A stretch of 64,000 bases of DNA from Novosphingobium sp. GTDB taxonomy: Bacteria > Pseudomonadota > Alphaproteobacteria > Sphingomonadales > Sphingomonadaceae. Position numbers and translations under genes: made by a program. The notes beneath the pieces were generated by a model that saw only the letters and a list, made by a program, of their open reading frames with translations, was not told where the DNA came from and did no database searches. Location of the stretch: NCBI RefSeq assembly GCF_030696665.1, contig NZ_JAUYRV010000039.1, forward strand, positions 1-64,000, given 5' to 3'. Positions 53,125-62,087 of this stretch are shown piece after piece (position 1 is the first letter of the stretch; each line of letters opens with the position of its first letter).

Positions 53125-54804
53125 ATGGCCACGATCCTCTCGCTCAGCAATGTCCGCAAAAGCTTCACCGGCAAGGCGGGCGGCGTTTCCGAAGTCCTCG
53201 GCGGCATCGACCTCGATGTTGAGGAAGGCGAATTCATCGCCATCCTCGGCTTCTCCGGCGCGGGCAAAACCACGCTGATCTCGGCCATCGCTGGCCTTGT
53301 CGAACCCGATGCAGGCGAAATCCTGCTGCGTGGCAAGGCAATTGACGGGCCGGACAAGGATCGTGGCCTCGTCTTCCAGTCCTACTCGCTGTTCCCCTGG
53401 CTGACCGTGTAACAGAACGTCGCGCTGGCCGTGGACTCGGTCCACAAGGATCGCAGCAAGCAGGCACGTGCCGATCTGGTGCGGCAGAAGGTTGAACTGG
53501 TCGGCCTTGGCCATGCGATGGATCGCAAGCCCGGCCAGCTTTCGGGCGGGATGCGCCAGCGCGTTGCGGTGGCTCGCGCTTTGGCAATGGAACCCGAAAT
53601 TCTCCTTCTGGATGAACCCCTTTCGGCATTGGACGCCCTCACCCGCGCCAAGCTGCAGGACGAGATCGACCGCATCCGCGAGGAGGAAAAGCGCACGATC
53701 ATCCTTGTCACCAACGACGTGGATGAAGCGCTGTTGCTGGCGGACCGTGTTGCCGTGCTGACGCCTGCTCCTGCGGCGCACATCGGCAAGATCTTCTCCG
53801 TCAACCTGCCGCGCCCGAGGGATCGGGAAGCGGTAAACGATAGCGTGGATTTTCAGGCACTTCGCACGGAAATCGTCACCTATCTCGGCGGTCTGGCCGG
53901 TGAAAAGGCGGCGCTCGGCAGTGACTCCGGCAGCCTGCCCAATATCATCCCGCTCGATCTCGCCCCGCCGCCCAAGGCCTATCAGGACGCGGCGAAAAAG
54001 GGTGCGACGCGGCGTTACATGGAGTTCTGGAAACTCAATAAGATCTACCCGACACCCAAGGGTCCGCTGACTGTGGTTGAAGACTTCAACCTGTTGATGG
54101 ACAAGGGAGAATTCGTCTCGCTGATCGGCCATTCGGGCTGCGGCAAGTCCACCGTGCTGACGATGGCAGCGGGTCTGAACGAAATCAGCAAGGGCGGCAT
54201 CATCCTCGACAACCGCGAGATCGACGTCGCGGGGCCGGACAAGGCGGTGGTGTTCCAATCGCCCAGTCTGATGCCCTGGCTCACTGCGCGGCAGAACGTG
54301 GCGCTGGGCGTGGAGCGTGTCTATCCGCACGCAACCCGTTCGGAACGCAGGGAAATCATTGACTACTATCTTGAACGCGTGGGCCTTGCCGATGCGCGCG
54401 ACAAGATGGCGGCGGAAATGTCCAACGGGATGCGCCAGCGCGTCGGCATCGCCCGCGCCTTCGCGCTCAGCCCGCGCTTGCTGCTGCTGGATGAACCGTT
54501 CGGCATGTTGGACAGCCTGACGCGGTGGGATTTGCAGGACGTGCTGGTCGAAGTGTGGAACCGCACGAAGGTGACCGCCATCATGGTGACGCACGATGTC
54601 GATGAAGCGATCCTTCTGGCCGACCGTGTGGTGATGATGACCAATGGGCCGAACGCGACCATCGGAAAAGTGCTGAAAGTGGACCTGCCACGCCCGCGCG
54701 ACCGCAAGGAATTGCTAAAGCATCCAATGTTTTACGCCTACCGTCAGGAGGTGTTGCACTTCCTTGCGGAGTACGATCACGGGCCGAAATCAAATGCGGC
54801 CTGA
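53125..54804 (+). pseudogene. nrtC: nitrate ABC transporter ATPase, two fused domains, interrupted by TAA
   Basis: The frame encodes two ABC ATPases in tandem (about 559 codons). Domain 1 starts MATILSLSNVRKSF with Walker A GFSGAGKTT and the Q-loop FQSYSLFPWLTV, then meets TAA at 53410-53412. The same frame continues QNVALAVDSV with signature LSGGMRQR and Walker B LLLDEP, then a linker and a complete domain 2 (GHSGCGKST, FQSPSLMPWLTARQNVALGV, MSNGMRQR, LLLDEPFG). The aligned position in domain 2 is Arg of ARQNV. Reinitiation at GTG 53431 would give domain 2 but a truncated domain 1. A true mutation or a base-call error are both possible. Confidence 0.88.
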
Positions 54805-54808
54805 ACGA

Positions 54809-54849
54809 CACCTAGATGCACCTACAAGCACCTAAGCGCACCTGAGGCG
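54809..54849. repeat. four 10-11 base tandem repeats CACCTANNNG
   Basis: Units CACCTAGATG, CACCTACAAG, CACCTAAGCG and CACCTGAGGCG follow head to tail just after the nrtC stop, in the 90-base gap before the porin gene. No coding role is evident. Confidence 0.6.
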
Positions 54850-54894
54850 CACGAGAGGATGCCTGACCGGCTCAACTGAGGGGGATCAGGGAAC

Positions 54895-56154
54895 ATGAAG
54901 AAGACCACATTCGCGGCGGCGCTGCTCGCGTCGTCGATCGCATTCGCACACCCGGCGCACGCCGCCGGAAAACCCGCTTTCGGTGATCCAATTCCGGTCA
55001 CCGATGGCCTGACGCTCGATCCGATCATCGACGCGCGCATCCGCTACGAGGGCATCGAGCAGCCGACCGTCGATGCCGATGCGCTGACCGTGCGGTTGCG
55101 TTCCGGGTTGGAGTTGAAGCACGCGCCTTCGCACCTTTCGGTGCTGGTGGAGGCCGAGGGTACGCTGGCATTGTCGAAGAGATACAATGCTTTCCCCTTT
55201 GCCTTGCCAGGCAGTCCGCAGCGTCGCACGCAGTTTGCCGTGGTGCCTGATGCCGAAAGCATCGACCTGAACCGCGCGCAGATCATGTACAAGGTGAAGG
55301 ACTTTGCACTGACCGTGGGGCGGCAGCGGATAAACCTTGATGATCAACGCTTTGTCGGCTCGGTCGGCTGGCGGCAGAACGAGCAGACGTTCGACGCCGT
55401 GCGCGCCGAGGCGACGTTCGGGCCGATCAGCTTTGATGGCACCTACGCGATCCAGCAGGATTCGATCTTCGGGTCCGAAGCCGGGCCGCGTCGGTCGATG
55501 GATGGCGACTTCGTGTTCCTGCAAGCCAGTGCGAAGCTGGGACCGGTGACCGCCAAGGCGTTCTCCTATATCCTTGATTATGATGAAGCTTTTGCCTTCG
55601 CCAACTCATCACAAACCTATGGCGGGCGCGTTTCGGGCAGCATTCCGCTGTCCAAGGCGGTGAAGCTGAATGTGCTGGCCAGCTACGCCCGCCAATCCGG
55701 CATCGGCAGCGCGCCGGTGGCCTATGAAGCGGACTTCGTTCTGGGCGAACTTGGAATGGGTTATCAGGGCTTTACCCTGACCGGCGGCTACGAAAAGCTG
55801 GGTGCGGACAAGGCCGTGGGCAAATCCTTCCAGACCCCGCTGGCGACGCTGCACAAGTTCAATGGCTGGGCCGACCTGTTCCTGACCACGCCGGGCAATG
55901 GGCTGGAGGATTACTACGTCACGCTCGCCAAGGTTCTGCCGAAAGTGAAGGCTGTTCAAGGGCTTAACGCGAACGTGACTTACCATGAATTCCGCAGTGA
56001 TGTGGGCGGGGTAAAGTTCGGCAGCGAATGGGACGCCAGCCTCGGCTTCAAGACCAAGAAGGTGGGCTGGCTGGTGAAGTATGCCAACTACAACGCCGAC
56101 AAGTTTGGCGTGGATCGGGAGATCTTGTGGTTGCAGGCTGAGGTGGCGTTTTGA
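54895..56154 (+). CDS. outer-membrane porin, alginate-export-like
   Basis: A 419-residue protein with a signal peptide (residues 1-23, cleavage after AHAA) and beta-strand-rich sequence ending in Phe (LQAEVAF), as in outer-membrane barrels. The pattern FALTVGRQRINLDDQRFVG and WRQNEQTFDAVR is that of the AlgE-like porin group. Placement between nitrate transport and nitrite reductase genes suggests outer-membrane passage of nitrate or nitrite; this is inferred. ATG 54895 follows GGGGGATCAGGG. Confidence 0.85.
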   Translation: MKKTTFAAALLASSIAFAHPAHAAGKPAFGDPIPVTDGLTLDPIIDARIRYEGIEQPTVDADALTVRLRSGLELKHAPSHLSVLVEAEGTLALSKRYNAFPFALPGSPQRRTQFAVVPDAESIDLNRAQIMYKVKDFALTVGRQRINLDDQRFVGSVGWRQNEQTFDAVRAEATFGPISFDGTYAIQQDSIFGSEAGPRRSMDGDFVFLQASAKLGPVTAKAFSYILDYDEAFAFANSSQTYGGRVSGSIPLSKAVKLNVLASYARQSGIGSAPVAYEADFVLGELGMGYQGFTLTGGYEKLGADKAVGKSFQTPLATLHKFNGWADLFLTTPGNGLEDYYVTLAKVLPKVKAVQGLNANVTYHEFRSDVGGVKFGSEWDASLGFKTKKVGWLVKYANYNADKFGVDREILWLQAEVAF

Positions 56155-56170
56155 TCTGAGGTTGGATTGC

Positions 56171-56338
56171 CCACCCCCGACCCCTCCCGCCTGCGGGAGG
56201 GGGGAAGTAAGGGCGGGTTGCCCCCTCCCGCAGGCGGGAGGAAGAATTGGAGGGTGAGTTGCCCCCCTCCCGCAGGCGGGAGGGCGAATTTGAGGATGAG
56301 TTGCTCCCCTCCCGCAGGCGGGAGGGGCTGGGGGTGGG
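56171..56338. repeat. REP-like array of four GC palindromes
   Basis: Four palindromes of the form CCCCTCCCGC-NN-GCGGGAGGGG lie at 56181-56202, 56224-56241, 56265-56284 and 56306-56327, centred 41-42 bases apart. Related spacers (GAATTGGAGGGTGAGTTGC-like) separate them. The outer flanks CCACCCCCGA and CTGGGGGTGGG are inverted copies of each other. The array fills the space between the porin stop and the nirB leader. Confidence 0.85.
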
Positions 56339-56350
56339 CCTCTTCCGTTG

Positions 56351-56524
56351 CTGCACTGCAAAATAAAGCTTGCAGTGCAGCGCCCGAATCGGTTAGCCAA
56401 GTAGACGAAGGCCGATGTGCCGCCCAAGGTCGGGCGATCCAGCGCAAAGCCTGAACAATCAACATCGCGTGGCAATGTCGCCGCCCAGACCTCCCTTTTT
56501 CGGGATGCGTTCGGGCGGCTTTTT
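56351..56524 (+). promoter_or_regulatory. NasT-type leader attenuator before nirB
   Basis: Begins with a perfect hairpin CTGCACTGCA/TGCAGTGCAG (56351-56380). Then comes CGCCC-AAGGTC-GGGCG (56421-56436), a hexaloop with A1 and G4. The terminator is GCCGCCC 56480-56486 and GGGCGGC 56513-56519 with TTTTT to 56524. From about 56463 it is almost identical to the nrtA leader, so both operons should respond to NasT together. Confidence 0.82.
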
Positions 56525-56555
56525 CGTGTTGCGCGTTTTGCCAAGGATTACGAAA

Positions 56556-59057
56556 TTGAACGCGCCTTCGACCCTGATGGACAAGGACAACACCGCCGCC
56601 GTGAAAGAACGGCTGGTGGTGATCGGCAACGGCATGGCCGGGTGCCGCGCGGTGGAGGAAATTCTCGCCCGCGATCCGGCCCGCTTCGATGTGACGATCT
56701 TCGGCGCTGAGCCGCGCGTGAATTACAACCGCATCATGCTTTCCCCGGTTCTGGCCGGAGAGAAAGCGTTTGAGGACATCGTCATCAATGGTGACGACTG
56801 GTACGCCGACAACGCGATCACGCTGGTTTCCGGCGATCCAATCGTTTCCATCGACCGCGCGACGCAGACCGTTTTAGCCAAGTCTGGCCGGGTCGAACCC
56901 TATGATCGGCTGCTGATTGCGACCGGTTCCGACCCGTTCATCATCCCGGTTCCGGGCAAGGATCTGGCGGGCGTGGTGACGTTCCGTGATTTGGATGACG
57001 TGGACAAAATGCTGACCGCTGCTGAAAAGGGCGGCAGCGCAGTGGTGATCGGCGGTGGCCTGCTCGGGCTGGAGGCAGCGCATGGCCTCTCGCTTCGTGG
57101 CATGAAGGTCACCGTCGTTCACCTTATGCCCACGCTGATGGAGCGCCAGCTGGATGAAGCGGCGGGATACCTGCTGAAAACCGAACTGGAACGGCGCGGC
57201 CAGACCATCGTGACCGGCGGTGATACCGCTGAAATCGTTGGGCGCGATGGCCACGTTTCCGCTGTCCGCCTGAAGGATGGGCGAACCTTTGACGCCGATA
57301 TCGTGGTGATGGCCGTGGGCATCCGCCCCGGCACCACGCTGGCCAAATCGGCCGGGATCGAGGTGGAGCGCGGCATCGTGGTGGATGACCACATGGTGAC
57401 GAGCGATCCGGCGATCATGGCGGTGGGCGAATGTGTGCAGCATCGCGGGGCCTGCTATGGCCTGGTGGCACCGCTGTGGGATATGTGCCGCGCGCTCGCC
57501 GATGCGGCCTGCGAAAGCCCGAGCGGCTATGAAGGTTCAGTAACCTCAACCAAGCTGAAGGTTTCGGGGATCGACCTGTTTTCCGCCGGGGACTTTTCGG
57601 GCGGGGATGGGGCCGAGGACATCGTAATGCGCGATGCGGCGCGCGGGGTCTACAAGCGGGTGGTGGTGAAGGACAACCGGCTGGTTGGCGCGGTCCTTTA
57701 TGGCGATACGGCAGACGGCAGCTGGTACTTCGACCTGCTGAAAAAGGGCGAGGACATCTCCGACATCCGCGAAGCGCTGATCTTTGGTCAGGCTTTCGCC
57801 AGCGGGGGTGCCCTGCTGGACCCTAATGCCGCCGTTGCAGCACTTTCGGACGACGCAGAAATCTGCGGCTGCAACGGCGTTTCCAAGGGCAAAGTGATCG
57901 AGACGATCAACGCAGGCGCGTGCAGCCTTGATGCGGTGCGCAGCACTTGCAAGGCTTCGGCATCGTGCGGATCATGCACTGGCCTCGTCGAAAGCCTGCT
58001 GGCGCTGACGCTGGGCGGCGAGGTGCAGTCCGGACCAAAGACGATGTGCAAATGCACCAGCTTCAGCCACGATGATGTGCGCCGCCTGATTGGTGAAAAG
58101 TCGCTGCGGTCCATCCCGCAAGCGATGCAGGAACTGCACTGGACCACGCCGGATGGCTGCTCATCGTGCCGCCCTGCGCTCAACTACTACCTGCTGTGCG
58201 CGTGGCCGGGCGAATATGAGGATGACCAGAAGAGCCGCTTTGTGAACGAGCGGCTTCACGCCAATATCCAGAAGGACGGCACCTATTCCGTGGTGCCGCG
58301 CATGTGGGGTGGCCTCACCAATCCGCGTGAATTGCGCGCGATTGCCGATGTGGTGGAGAAGTTCAACGCGCCGATGGTCAAGGTGACCGGTGGGCAGCGG
58401 TTGGACATCTTTGGCATCAAGAAGGAAGACCTGCCTGCCGTCTGGGCTGATCTGAACGCGGCGGGCATGGTTTCGGGCCATGCTTATGGCAAGAGCTTGC
58501 GCACGGTGAAGACCTGCGTTGGCAGCGAATGGTGCCGCTTTGGCACGCAGGATTCAACCGGCCTTGGCGTGAAGCTGGAGCGGATGACCTGGGGATCGTG
58601 GATGCCCCACAAGTTCAAGATCGCGGTATCCGGCTGCCCGCGCAATTGCGCGGAAGCGACGATCAAGGACTTCGGCGTGGTCTGCGTGGACTCCGGCTAT
58701 GAACTGCACGTTGGCGGCAATGGCGGGATCAAAGTGCGCGCCACAGACCTGCTGTGCAAAGTGGCGACCGAGGCCGAGACGATGGACGTGTGTGCGGCCT
58801 TTATCCAGCTTTACCGCGAACAGGCGCATTATCTGGAGCGCACCGCGCCGTGGATCGAGCGCGTCGGGCTGGATCATGTGAAGGCCGGGCTGTTCGATGA
58901 TGCCGACAGCGTAAAGCGCCTCGCCGCGCGGTTCCGCTATTCGCAAACCTTCTGTCAGGACGATCCTTGGGCCGAGCGCGTGGCGGGCAAGGATGCGGAC
59001 TTGCACCAGCATCTGGCCGAAGTGCGGCCCCTTTCGATCACGGAGTATGCGCAATGA
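56556..59057 (+). CDS. nirB: assimilatory nitrite reductase large subunit
   Basis: A NirB of about 833 residues: N-terminal FAD/NADH module (VVIGNGMAGCRAVEEI, VVIGGGLLGLEAA), two BFD-like [2Fe-2S] segments (EICGCNGVSKG to CGSCTGL, and CKCTSF to CSSCRPAL), and the C-terminal siroheme/[4Fe-4S] domain with ligand cysteines in CVGSEWC and SGCPRNC. It reduces nitrite to ammonium with NADH in the cytoplasm. TTG 56556 follows AAGGA by eight bases; ATG 56577 has no ribosome site. The open frame from 56415 runs through the attenuator. Confidence 0.95.
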   Translation: MNAPSTLMDKDNTAAVKERLVVIGNGMAGCRAVEEILARDPARFDVTIFGAEPRVNYNRIMLSPVLAGEKAFEDIVINGDDWYADNAITLVSGDPIVSIDRATQTVLAKSGRVEPYDRLLIATGSDPFIIPVPGKDLAGVVTFRDLDDVDKMLTAAEKGGSAVVIGGGLLGLEAAHGLSLRGMKVTVVHLMPTLMERQLDEAAGYLLKTELERRGQTIVTGGDTAEIVGRDGHVSAVRLKDGRTFDADIVVMAVGIRPGTTLAKSAGIEVERGIVVDDHMVTSDPAIMAVGECVQHRGACYGLVAPLWDMCRALADAACESPSGYEGSVTSTKLKVSGIDLFSAGDFSGGDGAEDIVMRDAARGVYKRVVVKDNRLVGAVLYGDTADGSWYFDLLKKGEDISDIREALIFGQAFASGGALLDPNAAVAALSDDAEICGCNGVSKGKVIETINAGACSLDAVRSTCKASASCGSCTGLVESLLALTLGGEVQSGPKTMCKCTSFSHDDVRRLIGEKSLRSIPQAMQELHWTTPDGCSSCRPALNYYLLCAWPGEYEDDQKSRFVNERLHANIQKDGTYSVVPRMWGGLTNPRELRAIADVVEKFNAPMVKVTGGQRLDIFGIKKEDLPAVWADLNAAGMVSGHAYGKSLRTVKTCVGSEWCRFGTQDSTGLGVKLERMTWGSWMPHKFKIAVSGCPRNCAEATIKDFGVVCVDSGYELHVGGNGGIKVRATDLLCKVATEAETMDVCAAFIQLYREQAHYLERTAPWIERVGLDHVKAGLFDDADSVKRLAARFRYSQTFCQDDPWAERVAGKDADLHQHLAEVRPLSITEYAQ

Positions 59058-59395
59058 TCGGCGATTGGCTCGACATCGGTTCGGTGGACCAGATCACCCC
59101 CGGCACAGCGCGCACGCTGCCGGTGGTGGGCTTTGACGAAATCGCGGTGTTCCGCACGCAGAAGAACGAGTTCTATGCGCTGGTGAACAAGTGCCCGCAC
59201 AAGCAGGGGCCGCTTTCGCAGGGCATCGTCCACGACAACATGGTGACCTGCCCGCTGCACAACTGGAACATCTCGTTGAAGACCGGCGAAGCGCTGGGTG
59301 AAGACAAGGGATGCGTCCCCACCATTCCGATGAAGGTGGATGCGGGGCGGATGTATCTGCTGCGCTCCGCCGTGGTGGGGAAGCGCGCGGCGTGA
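59054..59395 (+). CDS. nirD: nitrite reductase small subunit (Rieske-type)
   Basis: A 113-residue NirD with the Rieske-like motifs CPHKQG and CPLHNW, both Cys-His pairs retained. It is the small subunit that works with NirB. The ATG overlaps the nirB stop by four bases. A 148-base inverted-repeat element separates it from nasA. Confidence 0.93.
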   Translation: MIGDWLDIGSVDQITPGTARTLPVVGFDEIAVFRTQKNEFYALVNKCPHKQGPLSQGIVHDNMVTCPLHNWNISLKTGEALGEDKGCVPTIPMKVDAGRMYLLRSAVVGKRAA

Positions 59396-59412
59396 GGGTC
59401 ATTTGCGCAACC

Positions 59413-59560
59413 ATCCTCCCCGGCACGGGGAGGGGGACCGCCAGCGGCGCTGGTGGTGGAGGGGGCCATCGTTTTCAACGGTGCTTGCCCGCTCGGTTGC
59501 GCGATGGGGATAGCCCCCTCCACCGCCTGCGGCGGTCCCCCTCCCCGTGCCGGGGAGGAT
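59413..59560. repeat. 148-base inverted-repeat element between nirD and nasA
   Basis: Left arm 59413-59466 and right arm 59513-59560 are nearly perfect inverted copies; both ends read ATCCTCCCCGGCACGGGGAG outward to inward. They flank a 46-base core. The arms contain internal palindromes of their own. The right end GGGGAGGAT lies directly before the nasA start and forms its Shine-Dalgarno sequence. The size and shape suggest a miniature mobile or REP-type element. Confidence 0.8.
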
Positions 59561-59564
59561 TGGC

Positions 59565-62087
59565 GTGATCCGCACCACTTGCGCCTATTGCGGCGTTGGC
59601 TGCGGCATCGCTGCCGAGGTTACGGGCGAGCGTTCCGTCACCATCCGGGGCGATGCGGCGCATCCCGCCAACTTCGGCAAGTTGTGTTCAAAGGGCACGC
59701 ATCTGGGGGAGACGGTCTCGCTTGATGGCAGGCTGCTGCACCCGATGATCGGGGAACGGCGCGCCGGGTGGGACGAGGCGCTGGATCTGGTGGCGGATAA
59801 GATGCGGGCGTGCATCGCGCAGCATGGGCCGGACAGCGTGGCGCTGTACGTCTCGGGGCAGTTGCTGACCGAGGACTACTATGCCGCCAACAAGCTGATG
59901 AAGGGCTTTGTCGGCAGCGCCAACATCGACACCAATTCTCGGCTGTGCATGGCCAGTGCGGTGGCGGCGCACAATCGCGCGTTTGGCGAGGATATTGTCC
60001 CGGTCACTTATGACGATCTGGACGAGGCTGACCTGATCCTGCTGGTGGGATCGAACACCGCGTGGTGCCATCCGGTGATCTGGCAGCGGATCGAGGGTGC
60101 GCGGGAAAAGCGCGGCACGAAGATCGTGGTGATCGACCCGCGTCGGACCGAGACGGCGGAGCAGGCGGACTTGTTTGTGCCGGTGCTGCCGGATGGCGAT
60201 GTGGGGTTGTTCAACGCCTTGCTGGCCGCAATGGCGGCGCGGGGGTTGGTTGGCGAACAAGCCCTCCCCCAGCCCCTCCCGCCTGCGGGAGGGGAGAATG
60301 GTGGCGTTTCGGCGGAGACGTTTGCTGCGCTTGCCGATCTTGTCGCCGCGCATCCGCGCATGGTTACGGTGTTTTCGATGGGGGCGAACCAGTCTGTCGC
60401 GGGGACGGACAAGGGCAATGCCATCATCAACCTGCATCTGGCGACGGGGCGGATCAACGTGCCGGGCGCGGGGCCGTTTTCGATGACCGGGCAGCCCAAT
60501 GCGATGGGCGGACGCGAGGTGGGCGGGCTGGCCAATATGCTGGCGTGCCATCTGGGCTTTTCGGATGAGGAGCGCGCCGATGTGGCGGCGTTCTGGCAGG
60601 CACCACGCATGTGCAGCGGGCCGGGGCTGAAGGCGGTGGACCTGTTCCGCGCGGTGCATGATGGCCGCGTGAAGTTCCTTTGGGTGATGGCGACCAATCC
60701 CGCCGTTTCGATGCCAGACGCCGGGTTCGTGCGCGAGGCCTTGGCGCGATGCGAGACGGTGGTGGTGTCCGACGTGATTGCCGATACCGATACCGCCAAG
60801 TTCGCGCACGTCCGCTTGCCCGCGCTGGCGTGGGGCGAGAAGGACGGGACGGTGACCAATTCCGAACGCCGCATTAGCCGTCAGCGCGCGCTGTTTGCTG
60901 CTCCGGGTGAAGCGCGGGCAGATTGGGCGATTGTTGGCGATGTGGCGCAGCGGATGGGCTTTGCCGGGTTCGATTGGACCAATGCGGCAGGCGTGTTTCG
61001 TGAATATGCAGCGATGACGGCGCTGGCGGTGAAGCATGGCAAAGTGCTGGACCTGACCGACAAGGCGGGGGTTTCCGACGCGGAATTTGAGGCGATGGAG
61101 CCGTTCATTTGGGGCGGGCGGCATCCGATGGCGGGGCGCGCGATGCGGCATGTGCCGGTGGAGGCGCGGATGCGTGACGCCGATCCCGACTATCCGCTGC
61201 GGCTCAACACCGGGCGTTATCGCGACCAGTGGCACACGATGACGCGCACGGGCCTATCGCCCACGCTGGCGCAGCATCGGCGCGAGCCTTTGCTGGAGGT
61301 GCATCCTGTTGATGCTGCGGGTTTGGCTGATGGCGCTTTGGCGCGGGTGGTGACGGCTGCGGGCGCATCGGTGTTCCGCGTGTCTGTGACCGAGGCGCAA
61401 GCGCAGGGCCAAGTGTTCGTGCCGATGCACTGGACCGATGCGATGGCCAGCGGCGGGCGCGGGAATGTGCTGCCCGATCAGTCGGTTGATCCCGTCTCCG
61501 GCCAGCCCGGCTTCAAGAACAACGCCTGCCGGATCGAACCGGTGGACAGCGATTGGCGCGCATTTCTGGTGCGGCATGATGCCATTGCGCCCCACGGCTT
61601 GGCATGGTGGAGCCGGTCTGCCATCACCGGGGGCTGGCTCTATGAACTGGCGGGCGATGGCCCGGTGGATGCCGATGTGCTGCTGCCTGCGGGCGAGCGC
61701 GTGGAAGCGGTGGACATGGCGCGCGGGATGCGGCGGCTGGCGGTGCTGGATGCGGGCGGCATGCTCAAGGCTGCGCTTTATGTAACGCGGACCGGGCAAC
61801 TGCCTGCGCGGGAGTGGATTTCCGGGCAGCTTGGCTCAAGCGGCGCTGCCCTGCCCGAACTGCTGGCTGCGCGGCCCAGCGCCCCTGCCCCGGATCGCGG
61901 CCCGGTCGTTTGCGTGTGCCACGGCATCGGCGCGAAGCAGATCCTTGGCGTGGTGGAGCAGGGCGCTGGCACGGTGGCCGATGTGGGCAAGGCCTGCGGA
62001 GCGGGCACCAATTGCGGATCGTGCCGCCCGGCCATCGCCCGGATGCTGCGTGAATGGAACGAGACATGTGCGGAGGCAGCGGAATGA
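59565..62087 (+). CDS. nasA: assimilatory nitrate reductase catalytic subunit
   Basis: An 840-residue molybdopterin oxidoreductase: N-terminal [4Fe-4S] motif CAYCGVGCG with a later Cys in LCSKG, Mo-bisMGD domains (SNTAWCHPV, TGQPNAMGGREVGG), a dinucleotide-binding C-terminal domain (TGRYRDQWHTMTRTG) and a terminal BFD-like [2Fe-2S] segment (CVCHGIGAK to NCGSCRPAI). It reduces nitrate to nitrite in the cytoplasm. GTG 59565 is used, six bases after GGAGG from the inverted-repeat element. Codons around residues 233-244 come from an inserted palindromic repeat. The stop overlaps cobA. Confidence 0.95.
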   Translation: MIRTTCAYCGVGCGIAAEVTGERSVTIRGDAAHPANFGKLCSKGTHLGETVSLDGRLLHPMIGERRAGWDEALDLVADKMRACIAQHGPDSVALYVSGQLLTEDYYAANKLMKGFVGSANIDTNSRLCMASAVAAHNRAFGEDIVPVTYDDLDEADLILLVGSNTAWCHPVIWQRIEGAREKRGTKIVVIDPRRTETAEQADLFVPVLPDGDVGLFNALLAAMAARGLVGEQALPQPLPPAGGENGGVSAETFAALADLVAAHPRMVTVFSMGANQSVAGTDKGNAIINLHLATGRINVPGAGPFSMTGQPNAMGGREVGGLANMLACHLGFSDEERADVAAFWQAPRMCSGPGLKAVDLFRAVHDGRVKFLWVMATNPAVSMPDAGFVREALARCETVVVSDVIADTDTAKFAHVRLPALAWGEKDGTVTNSERRISRQRALFAAPGEARADWAIVGDVAQRMGFAGFDWTNAAGVFREYAAMTALAVKHGKVLDLTDKAGVSDAEFEAMEPFIWGGRHPMAGRAMRHVPVEARMRDADPDYPLRLNTGRYRDQWHTMTRTGLSPTLAQHRREPLLEVHPVDAAGLADGALARVVTAAGASVFRVSVTEAQAQGQVFVPMHWTDAMASGGRGNVLPDQSVDPVSGQPGFKNNACRIEPVDSDWRAFLVRHDAIAPHGLAWWSRSAITGGWLYELAGDGPVDADVLLPAGERVEAVDMARGMRRLAVLDAGGMLKAALYVTRTGQLPAREWISGQLGSSGAALPELLAARPSAPAPDRGPVVCVCHGIGAKQILGVVEQGAGTVADVGKACGAGTNCGSCRPAIARMLREWNETCAEAAE
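60261..60294. repeat. REP-like palindrome inserted in frame in nasA
   Basis: The sequence GCCCTCCCCCAG is followed by CCCCTCCCGC-CT-GCGGGAGGGG (60273-60294), identical to the first palindrome of the 56171 array. It encodes LPQPLPPAGG in a loop before the conserved MVTVFSMGANQS segment, without breaking the frame. Confidence 0.85.

Noticed and set aside
52639..54594. 651-codon antisense frame across nrtB and nrtC
   Set aside because: The opposite strand carries clear permease and ABC ATPase motifs. The antisense translation is rich in His, Arg and Gly without recognisable domains. Its openness is not evidence that the nrtC stop codon is artificial.
56171..56338. Possible CRISPR array (regular 41-42 base repeats)
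   Set aside because: The repeated units are 18-22 base palindromes with similar, not unique, spacers, only four copies and no cas genes; a REP-type array explains it.
59688..61235. 515-codon antisense frame inside nasA
   Set aside because: Shadow of the molybdopterin oxidoreductase gene; composition is His/Arg/Pro-rich with no motif.
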